Numbered from the stretch's first letter, positions 16,479-24,924 are shown. The stretch is DNA of 64,000 nt from JBHELG01 sp046263195 (GCA_046263195.1 JBHELG010000108.1:21566-85565); one strand, 5' to 3'. A program made the numbers and translations. The notes: generated by a model from the letters alone, not told the origin.

Positions 16479-16892
16479 CTAGAAGGCGACCTTCTCGGGG
16501 GCATGACGGGCGAGGGCGGTCCTGAAGTCGTCCCGGGTCCGCGCTCCCCGGACCCGAATGAGAAGGACATGCTCCCGCTCGTCCACGGCGACGATCGCAT
16601 GGAGGGTGCGTCGGTCCGCGCCGGGCTCGACCCGGGCGACCTGGTCCCACCTGTAGATCTCGCCCCTCAGATGGAGGCCCACGCTCGAGAAGGGCAGTGG
16701 ACCGTCGAAGCCGATGGCGGGGAGGTTTGCGAATGCTGTGAAGGCGGCCAGAGTGACCGTGATGGGCAGCCACAGCGAGTGCCAGAACGCCGTGGCGAGA
16801 AAGACCGCGCTGCCCGTCGCAACCCACGAGCCCCAACGGGTCCAGGTCGGCAGCGCGGCAGAAGCCGCGAGGATTCGGTCCATGAGGGTCAC
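16479..16892 (-). CDS. Small membrane protein, PH-like C-terminal domain
   Basis: A 137-residue protein with two adjacent hydrophobic segments (residues about 22-55: GSWVATGSAVFLATAF and LWLPITVTLAAFTAFANL) and a soluble C-terminal half with beta pattern (LHLRGEIYRWDQVARVEP, HAIVAVDEREHVLLIRV). This layout resembles small actinobacterial proteins with bacterial PH domains, but I do not recognise the family with certainty. It converges on purB and is divergent from gltX. The start is GTG at 16892; an ATG at 16883 is also possible. Confidence 0.55.
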   Translation of the reverse strand: MTLMDRILAASAALPTWTRWGSWVATGSAVFLATAFWHSLWLPITVTLAAFTAFANLPAIGFDGPLPFSSVGLHLRGEIYRWDQVARVEPGADRRTLHAIVAVDEREHVLLIRVRGARTRDDFRTALARHAPEKVAF

Positions 16893-16951
16893 CTGTCTGA
16901 CCCGGGTAGCATATCGACGGCTCCCCGCCCTCCCTTCTCCCGGAGCTAGCC

Positions 16952-18493
16952 GTGTCCGATTCCACTCCCGTGCCGCGCGTGCGACTGGCTCCGGCTCCTA
17001 GTGGGTTCCTTCACGTCGGCAGTGTCCGCACCGCCTTGTACAACTGGCTCCATGCCCGCCGGCATGGCGGACGGTTCATCCTCCGCATCGAGGACACCGA
17101 TGTCGCGCGCGCCTCCGATGCGTCGATGCACGCGATGATCGCGGCCTTGCGCTGGATCGGACTGGAGTGGGACGAGGGACCCGAGGTCGGGGGCCCCTAC
17201 GGCCCCTACCGGCAATCGGATCGCGGTCCCTTCTACGGAGCGGTCATCCGACGGCTGCTGATCGCCGGGGTCGCCTACGAGGATTACGCGAGTCAGGAAG
17301 AGCTGGCCGGCTACCGCGAAGCACAACGGGCCGCCGGTCGGCCCCCCATCGTGAAGGGAGCTTTGCGGGGGACGCCACGGCCGGGAGAGGAGACCGCCCC
17401 GTCGATTCGGGTCCGTACTCCCGTCGCGGGGGAAATTCTCGTCGACGACCTCGTACGCGGGGAGGTGAGGTTCGACTGGGCGAACATCGGGGACTTCGTC
17501 GTCCAGCGTGCCGACGGCACGGCCACCTACCCTCTGGCGAACACGGCGGATGACATAGCCCAGGGCATGACGCTCATCTGTCGGGGCGAGGACCTCCTGT
17601 CGGTGACTCCGCGTCAGCTGCTGCTCTACGATGAGCTGACCAGGGACGGTCTCATCGACGCGGCGCTGGCAGAGGCGGGCCTACCGCCGCGTGACCCTCG
17701 CTGGCGGCCACCCCAGGCCTTCGCGCATCTTCCACTCATAGTGGGGGAGGACCGCAAGCCGCTGTCGAAGCGGCACGGCGCCGTAGCCGTCGAGGAGTTC
17801 GCTGCGCAGGGCTACCTGCCGGAGGTCCTACTCAACTATCTTGCTCTGCTCGGCTGGTCGCCCGGTGATGGGCGCGAGCGGATGCGCCTCGACGAGCTGA
17901 TCGAGGCCTTCGATATCTCAGCCGTGGGTCGCACCCCAGCAGCCTTCGACCCCGGCAAACTCACCGCGTTCAACGGCGAGCGCATACGCGAGTTGGGCGG
18001 AGACGAACTCGTCGACCGGCTCGTGCCCTACCTCGAGGGCACGTACGGGGAGGCATTCATCTCGAGCCCGCCCGGTGAGGCCGAACTCGGCATGCTGCGG
18101 AGGCTCGTACCTCTCGTCCAGGAGCGCATGGAGCGGCTCGACGAGGTGCAACGCTATGCCGGATTCGTGTTCCGGCGGGAGATCGAGCTCGACCCGAGGG
18201 CTGTCGACAAGGTGCTGGGGACGCCCGAGGCGGTCGAAGCGCTCGAAGCGGCGGCCGAGGTTCTCGCTTCCCTGGGGGAATGGACCACCGCTTCCATCGA
18301 ACGGGTCCTGCGTGCACTGCCAGAACGCCTCGGAATCGGACCCCGCAGGGCCTTTCAGCCGATCCGGGTGGCAGTGACCGGATCGACCGTCTCCCCGCCG
18401 CTGTTCGAGTCGCTCAGTCTCCTTCCGCGTGAGTGGGTACTGGAGCGGATCCATGCGGCCATCCCGATCGCGGAGAAGGCAACTCAGAGCTAG
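16952..18493 (+). CDS. gltX: Glutamyl-tRNA synthetase
   Basis: Class I aminoacyl-tRNA synthetase of 513 residues. The HIGH-type motif is APSGFLHVGSVRTALYNW and the KMSKS-type motif is EDRKPLSKRHGAVAVEEF; RFILRIEDTDVARAS and GEDLLSVTPRQL are also characteristic. The anticodon-binding domain fills the last 190 residues. It begins at a GTG with a weak cggag site. tRNA-Gln and tRNA-Glu genes lie 417-528 bases downstream. I see no GlnRS in this window, and in most actinobacteria GluRS also charges tRNA-Gln for GatCAB to amidate, so a non-discriminating enzyme is likely but not proven here. Confidence 0.93.
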   Translation: MSDSTPVPRVRLAPAPSGFLHVGSVRTALYNWLHARRHGGRFILRIEDTDVARASDASMHAMIAALRWIGLEWDEGPEVGGPYGPYRQSDRGPFYGAVIRRLLIAGVAYEDYASQEELAGYREAQRAAGRPPIVKGALRGTPRPGEETAPSIRVRTPVAGEILVDDLVRGEVRFDWANIGDFVVQRADGTATYPLANTADDIAQGMTLICRGEDLLSVTPRQLLLYDELTRDGLIDAALAEAGLPPRDPRWRPPQAFAHLPLIVGEDRKPLSKRHGAVAVEEFAAQGYLPEVLLNYLALLGWSPGDGRERMRLDELIEAFDISAVGRTPAAFDPGKLTAFNGERIRELGGDELVDRLVPYLEGTYGEAFISSPPGEAELGMLRRLVPLVQERMERLDEVQRYAGFVFRREIELDPRAVDKVLGTPEAVEALEAAAEVLASLGEWTTASIERVLRALPERLGIGPRRAFQPIRVAVTGSTVSPPLFESLSLLPREWVLERIHAAIPIAEKATQS

Positions 18494-18543
18494 CACTCGC
18501 AGGGGCTCACAGGCTCGCGGCGAGCACTCCTCGCAGCGTCCGC

Positions 18544-18741
18544 TCAACTCTCGTCTTCGTCCTGGTTCTTGTCGATCTCGGGGCGGATCTCTTCGATGTC
18601 GATCTCGGAAGGCACGTCCTCGGCGGGTTGTCGCTGGCTGGTCTCCGGCTCTTCGCCGACGCCCGTCTCCTGCTCCGCCCCGGAGGATTCTTCCTCCGCC
18701 GCTCCTGGGGAAGCCTTCGCGGCGCGGTCGGTGTCCGACAT
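18544..18741 (-). CDS. Small acidic, probably disordered protein
   Basis: A 65-residue protein dominated by Glu, Asp, Ser, Pro and Gln, ending EIDIEEIRPEIDKNQDEDES. It has no Cys, no hydrophobic core and no membrane segment, so it should be unstructured. The ATG at 18741 has ggagag about 5 bases upstream, which supports translation. Function unknown; no family recognised. It lies between gltX and the tRNA pair. Confidence 0.5.
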   Translation of the reverse strand: MSDTDRAAKASPGAAEEESSGAEQETGVGEEPETSQRQPAEDVPSEIDIEEIRPEIDKNQDEDES

Positions 18742-18781
18742 ACGACTCTCCTGCTGACGCGACCCGGCGGCGACGGTCAGA

Positions 18782-18807
18782 CCCGGTCCGGCGTTTCGGG
18801 GACCGGG
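18782..18807. terminator. GC-rich hairpin between the small acidic gene and tRNA-Gln
   Basis: CCCGGTCC (18782-18789) and GGACCGGG (18800-18807) form an 8-bp perfect stem with a 10-base loop. No T-run follows on either strand. It could be an intrinsic terminator lacking a U-tract or a structured processing site upstream of the tRNAs. Confidence 0.35.
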
Positions 18808-18909
18808 GGAGTGCCCTCGAAGGGTAAGAGACCGTAACCGCTGCAGAGGCAGGCTGACCAGTGCACCGCCTGGCGGCCGAGGAGTGGGGTTGTTACCCTG
18901 ACCCCGCCT

Positions 18910-18981
18910 TCGGGGGTGGTGTAATCGGTAACACGACGGGTTCTGGCCCCGTTATTGAGGGTTCGAGTCCTTCCCCCCGAG
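18910..18981 (+). tRNA. tRNA-Gln (CUG anticodon)
   Basis: The acceptor arms TCGGGGG (18910-18916) and CCCCCGA (18974-18980) pair fully. The anticodon stem is ACGGG/CCCGT around the loop TTCTGGC, giving anticodon CTG. The D arm contains GTGTAATCGG, usual for bacterial tRNA-Gln, and the T loop is TTCGAGT. CCA is not encoded. It lies 40 bases upstream of tRNA-Glu. Confidence 0.92.
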
Positions 18982-19020
18982 CGTGATCGGTCGCGTGGGA
19001 GATCATGCGACCGACGAATG

Positions 19021-19091
19021 GCCCCGTCGTCTAGCGGCCCAGGACGTCGCCCTCTCAAGGCGGTAACGCCGGTTCAAATCCGGTCGGGGCT
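19021..19091 (+). tRNA. tRNA-Glu (CUC anticodon)
   Basis: GCCCCG at 19021-19026 pairs with CGGGGC at the 3' end. The anticodon stem TCGCC/GGCGG encloses CTCTCAA, giving anticodon CTC. The T arm is CCGGTTCAAATCCGG. CCA is not encoded. The 3' end is 31 bases from the end of the HNH nuclease gene on the opposite strand. Confidence 0.92.
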
Positions 19092-19122
19092 ACGTAGGAT
19101 GACCACCTCTCAGGTGGCCGCA

Positions 19123-20037
19123 TCAGCGCGTCCCGAAGGCGCTTTTTCGCCGCCGGCGCCTCGCTCGCCCCTTCGGGGAGAGCAGTTCCGGCCGGTAGCG
19201 GCGCATGATGGCGAGCGCCCAGTCGACCTTGTCCTTCACCCGTTGACCCTTCGGGTGGGAGGTGGACCACAGCTCCAGGTTCTCGAGTCGGTTGTCCGTG
19301 CGGATCCCGTTGATGTGATGGACGACCTCGTCCGGTTCGAGCGGGCGGCCGAGGTGTCTCGCCATCACAAGTCGGTGTTCGAGGATCGGGGTCTCGCCGT
19401 TCGTGAGGTGACGTAGCTCCGCCGGTACGGGGACCTTCCAGTAGCCGTGGCTGAGGCACCCTTCACCTGTTGCCTCGCGAATCGGAACGTCGGCGAGCAC
19501 GTCGCCGTGTCGCTTGAGTCGGTCAGCGTGTGTTCGACACAGGCCGTGCCCCACGGTGTCCCGGGGACAGTCCTGCACGGTGCAGGTCTCCGGTTGGCGA
19601 CGCCGCTCGAGCGGGACATGCGCCTGCACATCCCCCGTGCGGTACCAGCGGAGGTAGTGGCCGTGGCACCAACCCCGCTCCGTCGCTGGGTTGGGACAGT
19701 CCTCGATAACACACTCGTCGGGCATCTCCCGCGGGTCGGCGACTTCGCCGCGCCGGCGCCAACGCTTGTAGTGCTTCTCACACCAGCCGAGGGCGTATGG
19801 CGTCGTCGTGCAGTCCTCGGCCCGACAGATCGGGGACTGCTTTCGCCGCGACAAGGGCTCGTCGGCGCGGACGTCGCCGGTACGGAGCCAGCGGAAGTAG
19901 TGCCCACTGCACCACCCGCGCGCAAAGACGTCGTTGCCGCAGCAACCCACCTGGCAGGTCTGGATGTCAGCGCCGGCAGGTGACAGCGGACTGCGCTGGC
20001 GCCCCCCGCTCCGCTGCCCTGAAGGGCGGTTCGGCAT
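19123..20037 (-). CDS. HNH endonuclease with four tandem zinc fingers
   Basis: A 304-residue protein. Residues 28-179 hold four units, each C-x4-C-x9-C-x2-H: Cys28/33/43-His46, Cys71/76/86-His89, Cys109/114/124-His127 and Cys152/157/167-His170. Units 1 and 3 continue almost identically (RW, then RTGDV). The C-terminal part is an HNH nuclease domain: TPILEHRLVMARHLGRPL, then DEVVHHINGIRTDNRLENL with the catalytic His pair and Asn residues. Such HNH proteins are common as homing endonucleases and in actinobacterial phages. It ends next to tRNA-Glu, a usual insertion site for mobile DNA. The ATG at 20037 is chosen because gtggag lies upstream; the frame is open further. Confidence 0.8.
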   Translation of the reverse strand: MPNRPSGQRSGGRQRSPLSPAGADIQTCQVGCCGNDVFARGWCSGHYFRWLRTGDVRADEPLSRRKQSPICRAEDCTTTPYALGWCEKHYKRWRRRGEVADPREMPDECVIEDCPNPATERGWCHGHYLRWYRTGDVQAHVPLERRRQPETCTVQDCPRDTVGHGLCRTHADRLKRHGDVLADVPIREATGEGCLSHGYWKVPVPAELRHLTNGETPILEHRLVMARHLGRPLEPDEVVHHINGIRTDNRLENLELWSTSHPKGQRVKDKVDWALAIMRRYRPELLSPKGRARRRRRKSAFGTR

Positions 20038-20350
20038 TGTGCTCCACGTCTCGCTCGACGAAGGCATGTTCGATATTTGCGGAGGGGTGTGACAGGGACG
20101 GACCGACTCGTGCGTCCCTGCCAGTCCTGAGACTTGAGGGCGGGACGTCGAACCGGGCTTGCCCCCCCTCCTGTCGCGAAGCCATGAACACTCCAGTGTC
20201 ACTATTGAGGCGAGGCGTATCGCCGTCGCGGGCACGTGCGGCCCGTAGTCCGAGCGCGCGGAAGAGGTCCCGGAGCGGGACGGAACGACGGATCACGAGT
20301 CCAAATCCGGGCCGCCCCGACCTGGCTGGCGGCGACAGAACCCGGCGGCG
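20038..20350. other. Intergenic stretch with an 8-bp inverted repeat
   Basis: No convincing gene in these 313 bases. GCGGCCCG (20238-20245) and CGGGCCGC (20308-20315) are perfect complements 62 bases apart, and the 3' part contains GAGTCCAAATCCGGGCC, which resembles a tRNA 3' end. I could not fold a valid T arm or anticodon arm, so I do not call a tRNA; a decayed tRNA or att-like remnant at the edge of the HNH insertion is possible. Confidence 0.3.
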
Positions 20351-21742
20351 TCAGGGCTGCATGCGTGCGGCCCCTGCCATGTTTCGGCCTTGCCGCTCGA
20401 TCGCATCTTCGATACGCACCAGCACGGACTTCCAAGACCATTCGGCCACGGCTCTCTCCCGCGCACGGCGCCCAAGCTCTCGTCGCAAAGCGCCGTCCGT
20501 GACCAGCCGCATGATCGTGGCGGATAGGGCCTCTGGGTCACCGGGCGGAACGAGTAGAGCGTCCCTGCCTTCGTTCAGTAGCCGCGCCGGTTCGCCGATG
20601 TCCGGTGCGATGACCGGCCGGCCGCAGGCCATGTACTCGCGCAACTTGAGCGGGGAATAGTGGTAGTGGCGTTCGGCGGCGGTCACGAGCACCGCCACGT
20701 CCATGGCGTTGAGGTGGCGTGGCACGTCGATGTGGGCTACGGCCCCGGTGAACCTGGTGCACGCTGCGATCCCCAGTTCCGACGCGCGCGCTCGAACCCG
20801 CGCCAGGTCGTGCCCCGAACCCACCAGCAGGAGGACGACGTCCACCCGGCCGAGGCGAGCGACGGCCTCGAGGAGAATGTCCAGGTCGTGAAAGCGGTGG
20901 AAGCTACCGAGCCATCCGATCACGAAGGCATCGCTGGAGATACCGAGCTCGCCTCGCGTGTGTTCGCGGCCCCTGTCAGGGACGAACACTTCCGTGTCGA
21001 CCCCATTGGGGACAACCACGACGCGGTCGGAGGGCAGGCCCAGGCGACGGACATCTTCCGCGACCTCGTCGCTTACGCACGTCACGACTTCGGCGCGCCG
21101 CAGGATCCTTCGCTCGCAGAGGCGCTCCAGGAGCAGCCCCCATAGCGGGCGCCTGACTCCCCATCTCTCCCCTTCGCGGACCAGAGCCGCGTGGACGGAG
21201 ACGACGAACGGCGCCCCGGTCCGGCGGGCTAGACGCTCTCCAGCTACGAACCCGAGTTCGTGACGCTGCCAGATGTAGGGGGGGTTCACGCTCGGAAGAG
21301 GTACGGAACCGAGGGATCGGTTGAGGCGCGCCACCTCCACAAGTCGCAGAGCGTCCTTCAGAGCGGTCTTGAAGACCAGCGGCAGGCGGGCGGCGATGCC
21401 TGCCCTGGGCCGGGCTTGCGGGGTACCTTGGGAGGCGGCCTGGACCTCACGCGGGTTCAGCCACCCGGCTGGGCTCAGTAGCCAGGCATGTCCGTGTCGT
21501 TCCCGCGCCGCGAGGGTCAAGCCTGCGGCGCCGAACAGCCCCGCAACTGGACGGCGGAGCCGCGTCGGGTCGAACGGCACCACGAATACCGGTCCGCTCG
21601 CCGCTCTGGCCGCTGACGGGAGACCACTCACCCGGTCGGTACGCACACCCTGGTGCTCGGCCGCGCCCGTGCCCCGCTCCCCGTCACACGCCATAGGCTT
21701 GCGGACTGCGGCCGCTAGGTGCCCCTCCTGGGAGACGCCCAC
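20351..21742 (-). CDS. Family 4 glycosyltransferase
   Basis: A 463-residue GT-B fold transferase. After a poorly conserved N-terminus, the acceptor domain includes WLLSPAGWLNPREVQAAS, and the donor domain starts VVVPNGVDTEVF, then FVIGWLGSFHRFHDLDILL, LLLVGSGHDLARV and HYHYSPLKLREYMACGRPV, where the usual E-x7-E site lies. It shares this layout with the GT4 at 27066-28388, which has the same HYSPLKL-EY-CGRPV block, so the two are paralogues. It starts 3 bases before the end of the upstream methyltransferase-like gene, so they form one operon. The first 50 residues are uncertain. Confidence 0.82.
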   Translation of the reverse strand: MGVSQEGHLAAAVRKPMACDGERGTGAAEHQGVRTDRVSGLPSAARAASGPVFVVPFDPTRLRRPVAGLFGAAGLTLAARERHGHAWLLSPAGWLNPREVQAASQGTPQARPRAGIAARLPLVFKTALKDALRLVEVARLNRSLGSVPLPSVNPPYIWQRHELGFVAGERLARRTGAPFVVSVHAALVREGERWGVRRPLWGLLLERLCERRILRRAEVVTCVSDEVAEDVRRLGLPSDRVVVVPNGVDTEVFVPDRGREHTRGELGISSDAFVIGWLGSFHRFHDLDILLEAVARLGRVDVVLLLVGSGHDLARVRARASELGIAACTRFTGAVAHIDVPRHLNAMDVAVLVTAAERHYHYSPLKLREYMACGRPVIAPDIGEPARLLNEGRDALLVPPGDPEALSATIMRLVTDGALRRELGRRARERAVAEWSWKSVLVRIEDAIERQGRNMAGAARMQP

Positions 21743-21744
21743 GC

Positions 21745-22467
21745 TTAGGGTCCCTTCCTGTTCGGCTCAGCAGCCGGTGTTGAGCCGCCCGGCAGACGCT
21801 GCTCAGCCCGTGGTTGCGCTATCGCGAACGACTTCTCCCCGTCAGGGTGAATCTCCACTTTCCAGCCCTGTTCTCGCAATCTTCGGATGATTGCTGCCTC
21901 ACCATCCCGATGGGCGTCGTCCAGCAGGACCGTCGCGGTGGTCACCCGCTCGCCGAGGACCTCCCAGAGCCCCCACCTCCCTCCGACGATGCCGCCAGGC
22001 GGGCCGTCACAGATCACGAGATCAAACTGATCCGGCAACGCGGGCGGGACCGCGTACCACTCGATGTCCCCGTACCGCACCAGTGGCACGTTGAGGACTG
22101 CAGGCCCCATCGCCCTGAAGAACTCCGACCTGTGCCGGATGGCGTCCGCCCAGTCAGCTTCGTGCTCCAGGCTCCACACCGGCGCTGTGACGCCAGGAGT
22201 CAGGGCCAAAGCCAGCGTGGTAAGGCCTGATCCACACTCCAGGATCGGCCCGGGGGAGGCGGCCACGTACTCGAGCGCCATCAGCAGGTATCGGTCTCCT
22301 GCCCTGAAGCTCGCATTCCCCCAGCCGATGGCCAGCCGCTGGACGGCTACCGGCGAGGGCCCTTGCCGGCGCAACTCGTGAGCACCGAGACGAAAGAGAG
22401 CTGAACGCCGAGCGGACGCGAGCGGGCGACGCACACGTGCGGGCACATAGTCTCGGATCCTGGTCAC
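21745..22467 (-). CDS. SAM-dependent methyltransferase-like protein
   Basis: A 240-residue protein with a Rossmann-type methyltransferase motif I, GPILECGSGLTTLALAL, followed by VWSLEHEADWADAI, the strand carrying an acidic residue that should bind the SAM ribose, and FDLVICDGPPGG in the place of motif IV. The pattern resembles FkbM-like or class I methyltransferases of glycan clusters. Its stop is 2 bases upstream of the GT4 start at 21742, implying a two-gene unit. Acceptor unknown; O-methylation of a sugar is a guess from context. Confidence 0.7.
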   Translation of the reverse strand: MTRIRDYVPARVRRPLASARRSALFRLGAHELRRQGPSPVAVQRLAIGWGNASFRAGDRYLLMALEYVAASPGPILECGSGLTTLALALTPGVTAPVWSLEHEADWADAIRHRSEFFRAMGPAVLNVPLVRYGDIEWYAVPPALPDQFDLVICDGPPGGIVGGRWGLWEVLGERVTTATVLLDDAHRDGEAAIIRRLREQGWKVEIHPDGEKSFAIAQPRAEQRLPGGSTPAAEPNRKGP

Positions 22468-22707
22468 GCCTCAGAAAATCTCCATGGAGGGGGAACCACT
22501 GTCCTTACCGTCTGCTGACCGGTTCCCGGACATTGACTCGATGACTGTACGGCCGCAGGTCTGTCCTCCCAGCCTGGCAGGGGAGTGGTTGACGGGAGGA
22601 TCGGTGACAGTGGAGAGTACGCGACGTCCACGAGGATGTGTGGCGGCTCCGGACGGCACGACGAACACGCCGGGACCGATACTCCCTTGCCCGCTGAGGC
22701 GGACATC

Positions 22708-23616
22708 TCACGCACGGGCCCAGACCTCCTCCGCCCAGTTCCACGGCGTCGGGCCGCCCAGGGACCGGACGACCCCGAGCTCCGGCGCGAGCTCCCGTCG
22801 CAGTCGGCTGATCGTCTTCTCGTCAATAGCCCAGAGCGCCGGGTCGAAATCTGACATGCGTCGCTGGGTCCAGCGACGTGCCCGGTCTTTGACCTCCGCC
22901 GACAGGAGCCGAGTCAGCGCCCGGTACCAAGACGTGCGCTGCAGCCGCGCGATCGGAGGCAGCGTGGCGCTGGCGTCGAGCGTCGTATTGGCCGTCCAGT
23001 CGAAGTCGTGGGGAGCACGTTCGGGGTCTGCACCGATGTGTGCCACGGCTTGGCGCACGGTTTCGCTGCGTCGATCCCTCAGGTGCTCGGAGTAGCGCAC
23101 GAGCAGCTGCGAGCTGTCGAAGTAGTCCAGGTAGCGTTCGAGCTGAGACCCATAGCGGCTCGGCGCGAGGTAACTGTCGTCCTCTTTGATCACCCGCATC
23201 AAAGGGCGCGTCTCGCGTCCACGAAGGAGCTGATGCCGATACTGAGAGACGACTCGCTCGATCGGGTCTCGGAGCAGATAGATGAGCCTGGCGTCGGGGA
23301 TCGTCGCATGGATGAGAGAAGGTGCCCTTGTGAAGATGGGGTACTTGGTGTAGCTGGTTGACGCCTCGCCCAGGAGGGCACCCTTCGGGAGCCTCCCTCA
23401 ACAGCTGCGCGTACCAGGCGAGGCCCGGTCCCAATTGCCCTCCGCCACGAAGAACTCGGGCTCCTTCGGGTTCGTGATGAACACGTCGGGATGGGATGCG
23501 AGGTAGGAGGCGAGACTGCTGGTTCCGGACTTCATCGCCCCGATGATGATGAAGTCCGGGAGTCTCAGAGAATCCTGCCCCAGACCGGTCCGCATCGAAG
23601 AAGCTTGCCCTGTCAT
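22708..23616 (-). pseudogene. Sulfotransferase with two compensating frameshifts
   Basis: Reads as a PAPS-dependent sulfotransferase of about 302 residues if two indels are corrected. From the ATG at 23616 the frame gives LPDFIIIGAMKSGTSSL (the 5'-phosphosulfate loop) down to EFFVAEGNWDR, then meets a tga at 23398-23400. The family sequence continues in another frame (GLAWYAQLLREAPEG) for about 17 codons, then returns to the first frame near 23381 with ALLGEASTSYTKYP, LLRDPIERVVSQYRHQ (the 3'-phosphate site) and on to 22708. One base seems lost in the G-run near 23425 and one gained near 23381. Either the gene is newly inactivated or the sequence has homopolymer errors. Confidence 0.75.
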
Positions 23617-23806
23617 CCCTCTACGTCACCGCATAGCGGTAGGGCGTGGCGGCAGAGCGGCGCATGCGCTTCCCATCCGGCGTCCCAGAGCCTCTGACGC
23701 GGCCAGCAAAACAGTAATCCTGCCCGTGTTCGAGGTCGAGGGACGTGTGCACCGGCCTTCCGGAGGCGAATCATTTGGAGCCTCATGTGAGGCCCGCGCT
23801 CCGAAG

Positions 23807-24487
23807 TCAGTCCGAGCCTGGTTTGAGCGAGGACCCGTCTTCCGCGTCCGCGTTCGGCGGCTCGCCCCACTCGACATCCATGACACCGGGACCAGGGCCG
23901 TCAGGTGGGGACGGAGAGTGCTCGGTCAGCCACGTTCGGACCGCCGCGGCCACCGCAGCGTTGCCTCCTTTCAGTTCGTGGCCCGCCCCCTCGATCCACA
24001 CATGCGTGACCGGGCCGGTGATGCCGGCTGAGGCGTCTTCGAGCTCGCGAGGGCTGGCGAAAGGGTCCTTGGTACCCGATATGAACAGGCAGGGTGTTGC
24101 GAGGTTGGCAAAGTGCTCCGTTCGAACCTGCTGCGGGCGCCCCGGAGGGTGGAGCGGATACGCGATGAGCACGAGTCCGCAGGCCCGGAGACCCTGGGCC
24201 ACAGCCATCGAGCACATCCGCCCACCCATGGAACGGCCTCCGAGGACAACCTGATCGGGCGGTACCCCGGCCCGGGCGGCCAGGGCGCCGGCTTCCTCGA
24301 TCACGCACGCCACCATTCGGGACGTCGCGTCTGGTCGTTTGCGGCCGGCCCGCCGATAAGGGAAGTCGACCCGTGCGACCGCCAACGGCGCTACGGCCGC
24401 CTCGATGGCCAGCAAGGAAGGATGGTTGCGGTCGCTGCCCGCGCCCGGCGTGAGCAGCAGAGCCCTCGGCCACGCCGCGAACCTCAC
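23807..24487 (-). CDS. Alpha/beta hydrolase, dienelactone hydrolase-like
   Basis: A 226-residue protein of the KANL3/Tex30-type alpha/beta hydrolases. It begins RALLLTPGAGSDRNHPSL, which fits the oxyanion region, has the nucleophile elbow LGGRSMGGRM (Ser in G-R-S-M-G), FISGTKDPFASP with the catalytic Asp and IEGAGHELKGG with the His. Substrate unknown. The C-terminal 25 residues are Pro- and Asp-rich and probably flexible. The GTG start at 24487 has no clear ribosome site. It lies divergent from the small gene at 24730. Confidence 0.78.
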   Translation of the reverse strand: MRFAAWPRALLLTPGAGSDRNHPSLLAIEAAVAPLAVARVDFPYRRAGRKRPDATSRMVACVIEEAGALAARAGVPPDQVVLGGRSMGGRMCSMAVAQGLRACGLVLIAYPLHPPGRPQQVRTEHFANLATPCLFISGTKDPFASPRELEDASAGITGPVTHVWIEGAGHELKGGNAAVAAAVRTWLTEHSPSPPDGPGPGVMDVEWGEPPNADAEDGSSLKPGSD

Positions 24488-24656
24488 GGGCCAAAACCAC
24501 GCATCCCCGGACGGTACCAGCGAGGGGCGGGAACCATGCGGGGAGCAGCGCTGGAGACTGAACCACGCCTTCCGGTCACGGCGGGGAGTCGGAGATTGTC
24601 ACCGTCTTTGAACCCAGGTGTCATCGGGCTGCAACATCGGGTCTCTACCCTGCCCC

Positions 24657-24698
24657 TCGTGTACGAGAAGAGGCATCTCGTGTACGAGAAGAGGCATG
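24657..24698. repeat. Tandem 21-bp repeat with palindromic core
   Basis: CTCGTGTACGAG followed by AAGAGGCAT occurs twice back to back (24657-24677 and 24678-24698). Each unit holds CTCGT-GT-ACGAG, a 5-bp inverted repeat with a 2-base centre, of the size of a repressor half-site pair. It lies 31 bases upstream of the GTG of the small gene at 24730, where a paired operator would be expected. Confidence 0.55.
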
Positions 24699-24729
24699 CG
24701 GAAGTGGCGGGGACGGGATCGGAGCAGAA

Positions 24730-24924
24730 GTGGAGAACTGCGAGCCGAAGCTATCCGAGTTGCTGAGCCGGATCGGTCCGATGGCCTGGACGCCGGGATG
24801 GCTGGGGGTGCTCAACCCGACAGCCCCCTTCCGGGGCCGCGAAGCAGGGCCCGTGGACGTCATCAGCCCGCTGGTCACCGAGTTGATCGCCTACGAGGTC
24901 GTCTCCCAACCCGACGCCGCTTGA
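24730..24924 (+). CDS. Small hypothetical protein
   Basis: A 64-residue protein starting at GTG with ggag (24721-24724) 5 bases upstream. Third codon positions are almost all G or C, as in the clear genes around it. It reads ENCEPKLSELLSRIGPM, then WTPGWLGVLNPTAPFRG and VISPLVTELIAYEVV, with no strong membrane helix. I recognise no family. The tandem 21-bp repeat lies just upstream and may regulate it. Confidence 0.5.
   Translation: MENCEPKLSELLSRIGPMAWTPGWLGVLNPTAPFRGREAGPVDVISPLVTELIAYEVVSQPDAA

Noticed and set aside
20238..20315. tRNA-like sequence with 8-bp terminal complementarity
   Set aside because: The ends pair and a CCAAATCCGG stretch resembles a tRNA 3' half, but no 5-bp T stem with a 7-base loop and no anticodon arm can be formed, so it is not called a tRNA; a decayed tRNA or att remnant cannot be excluded.
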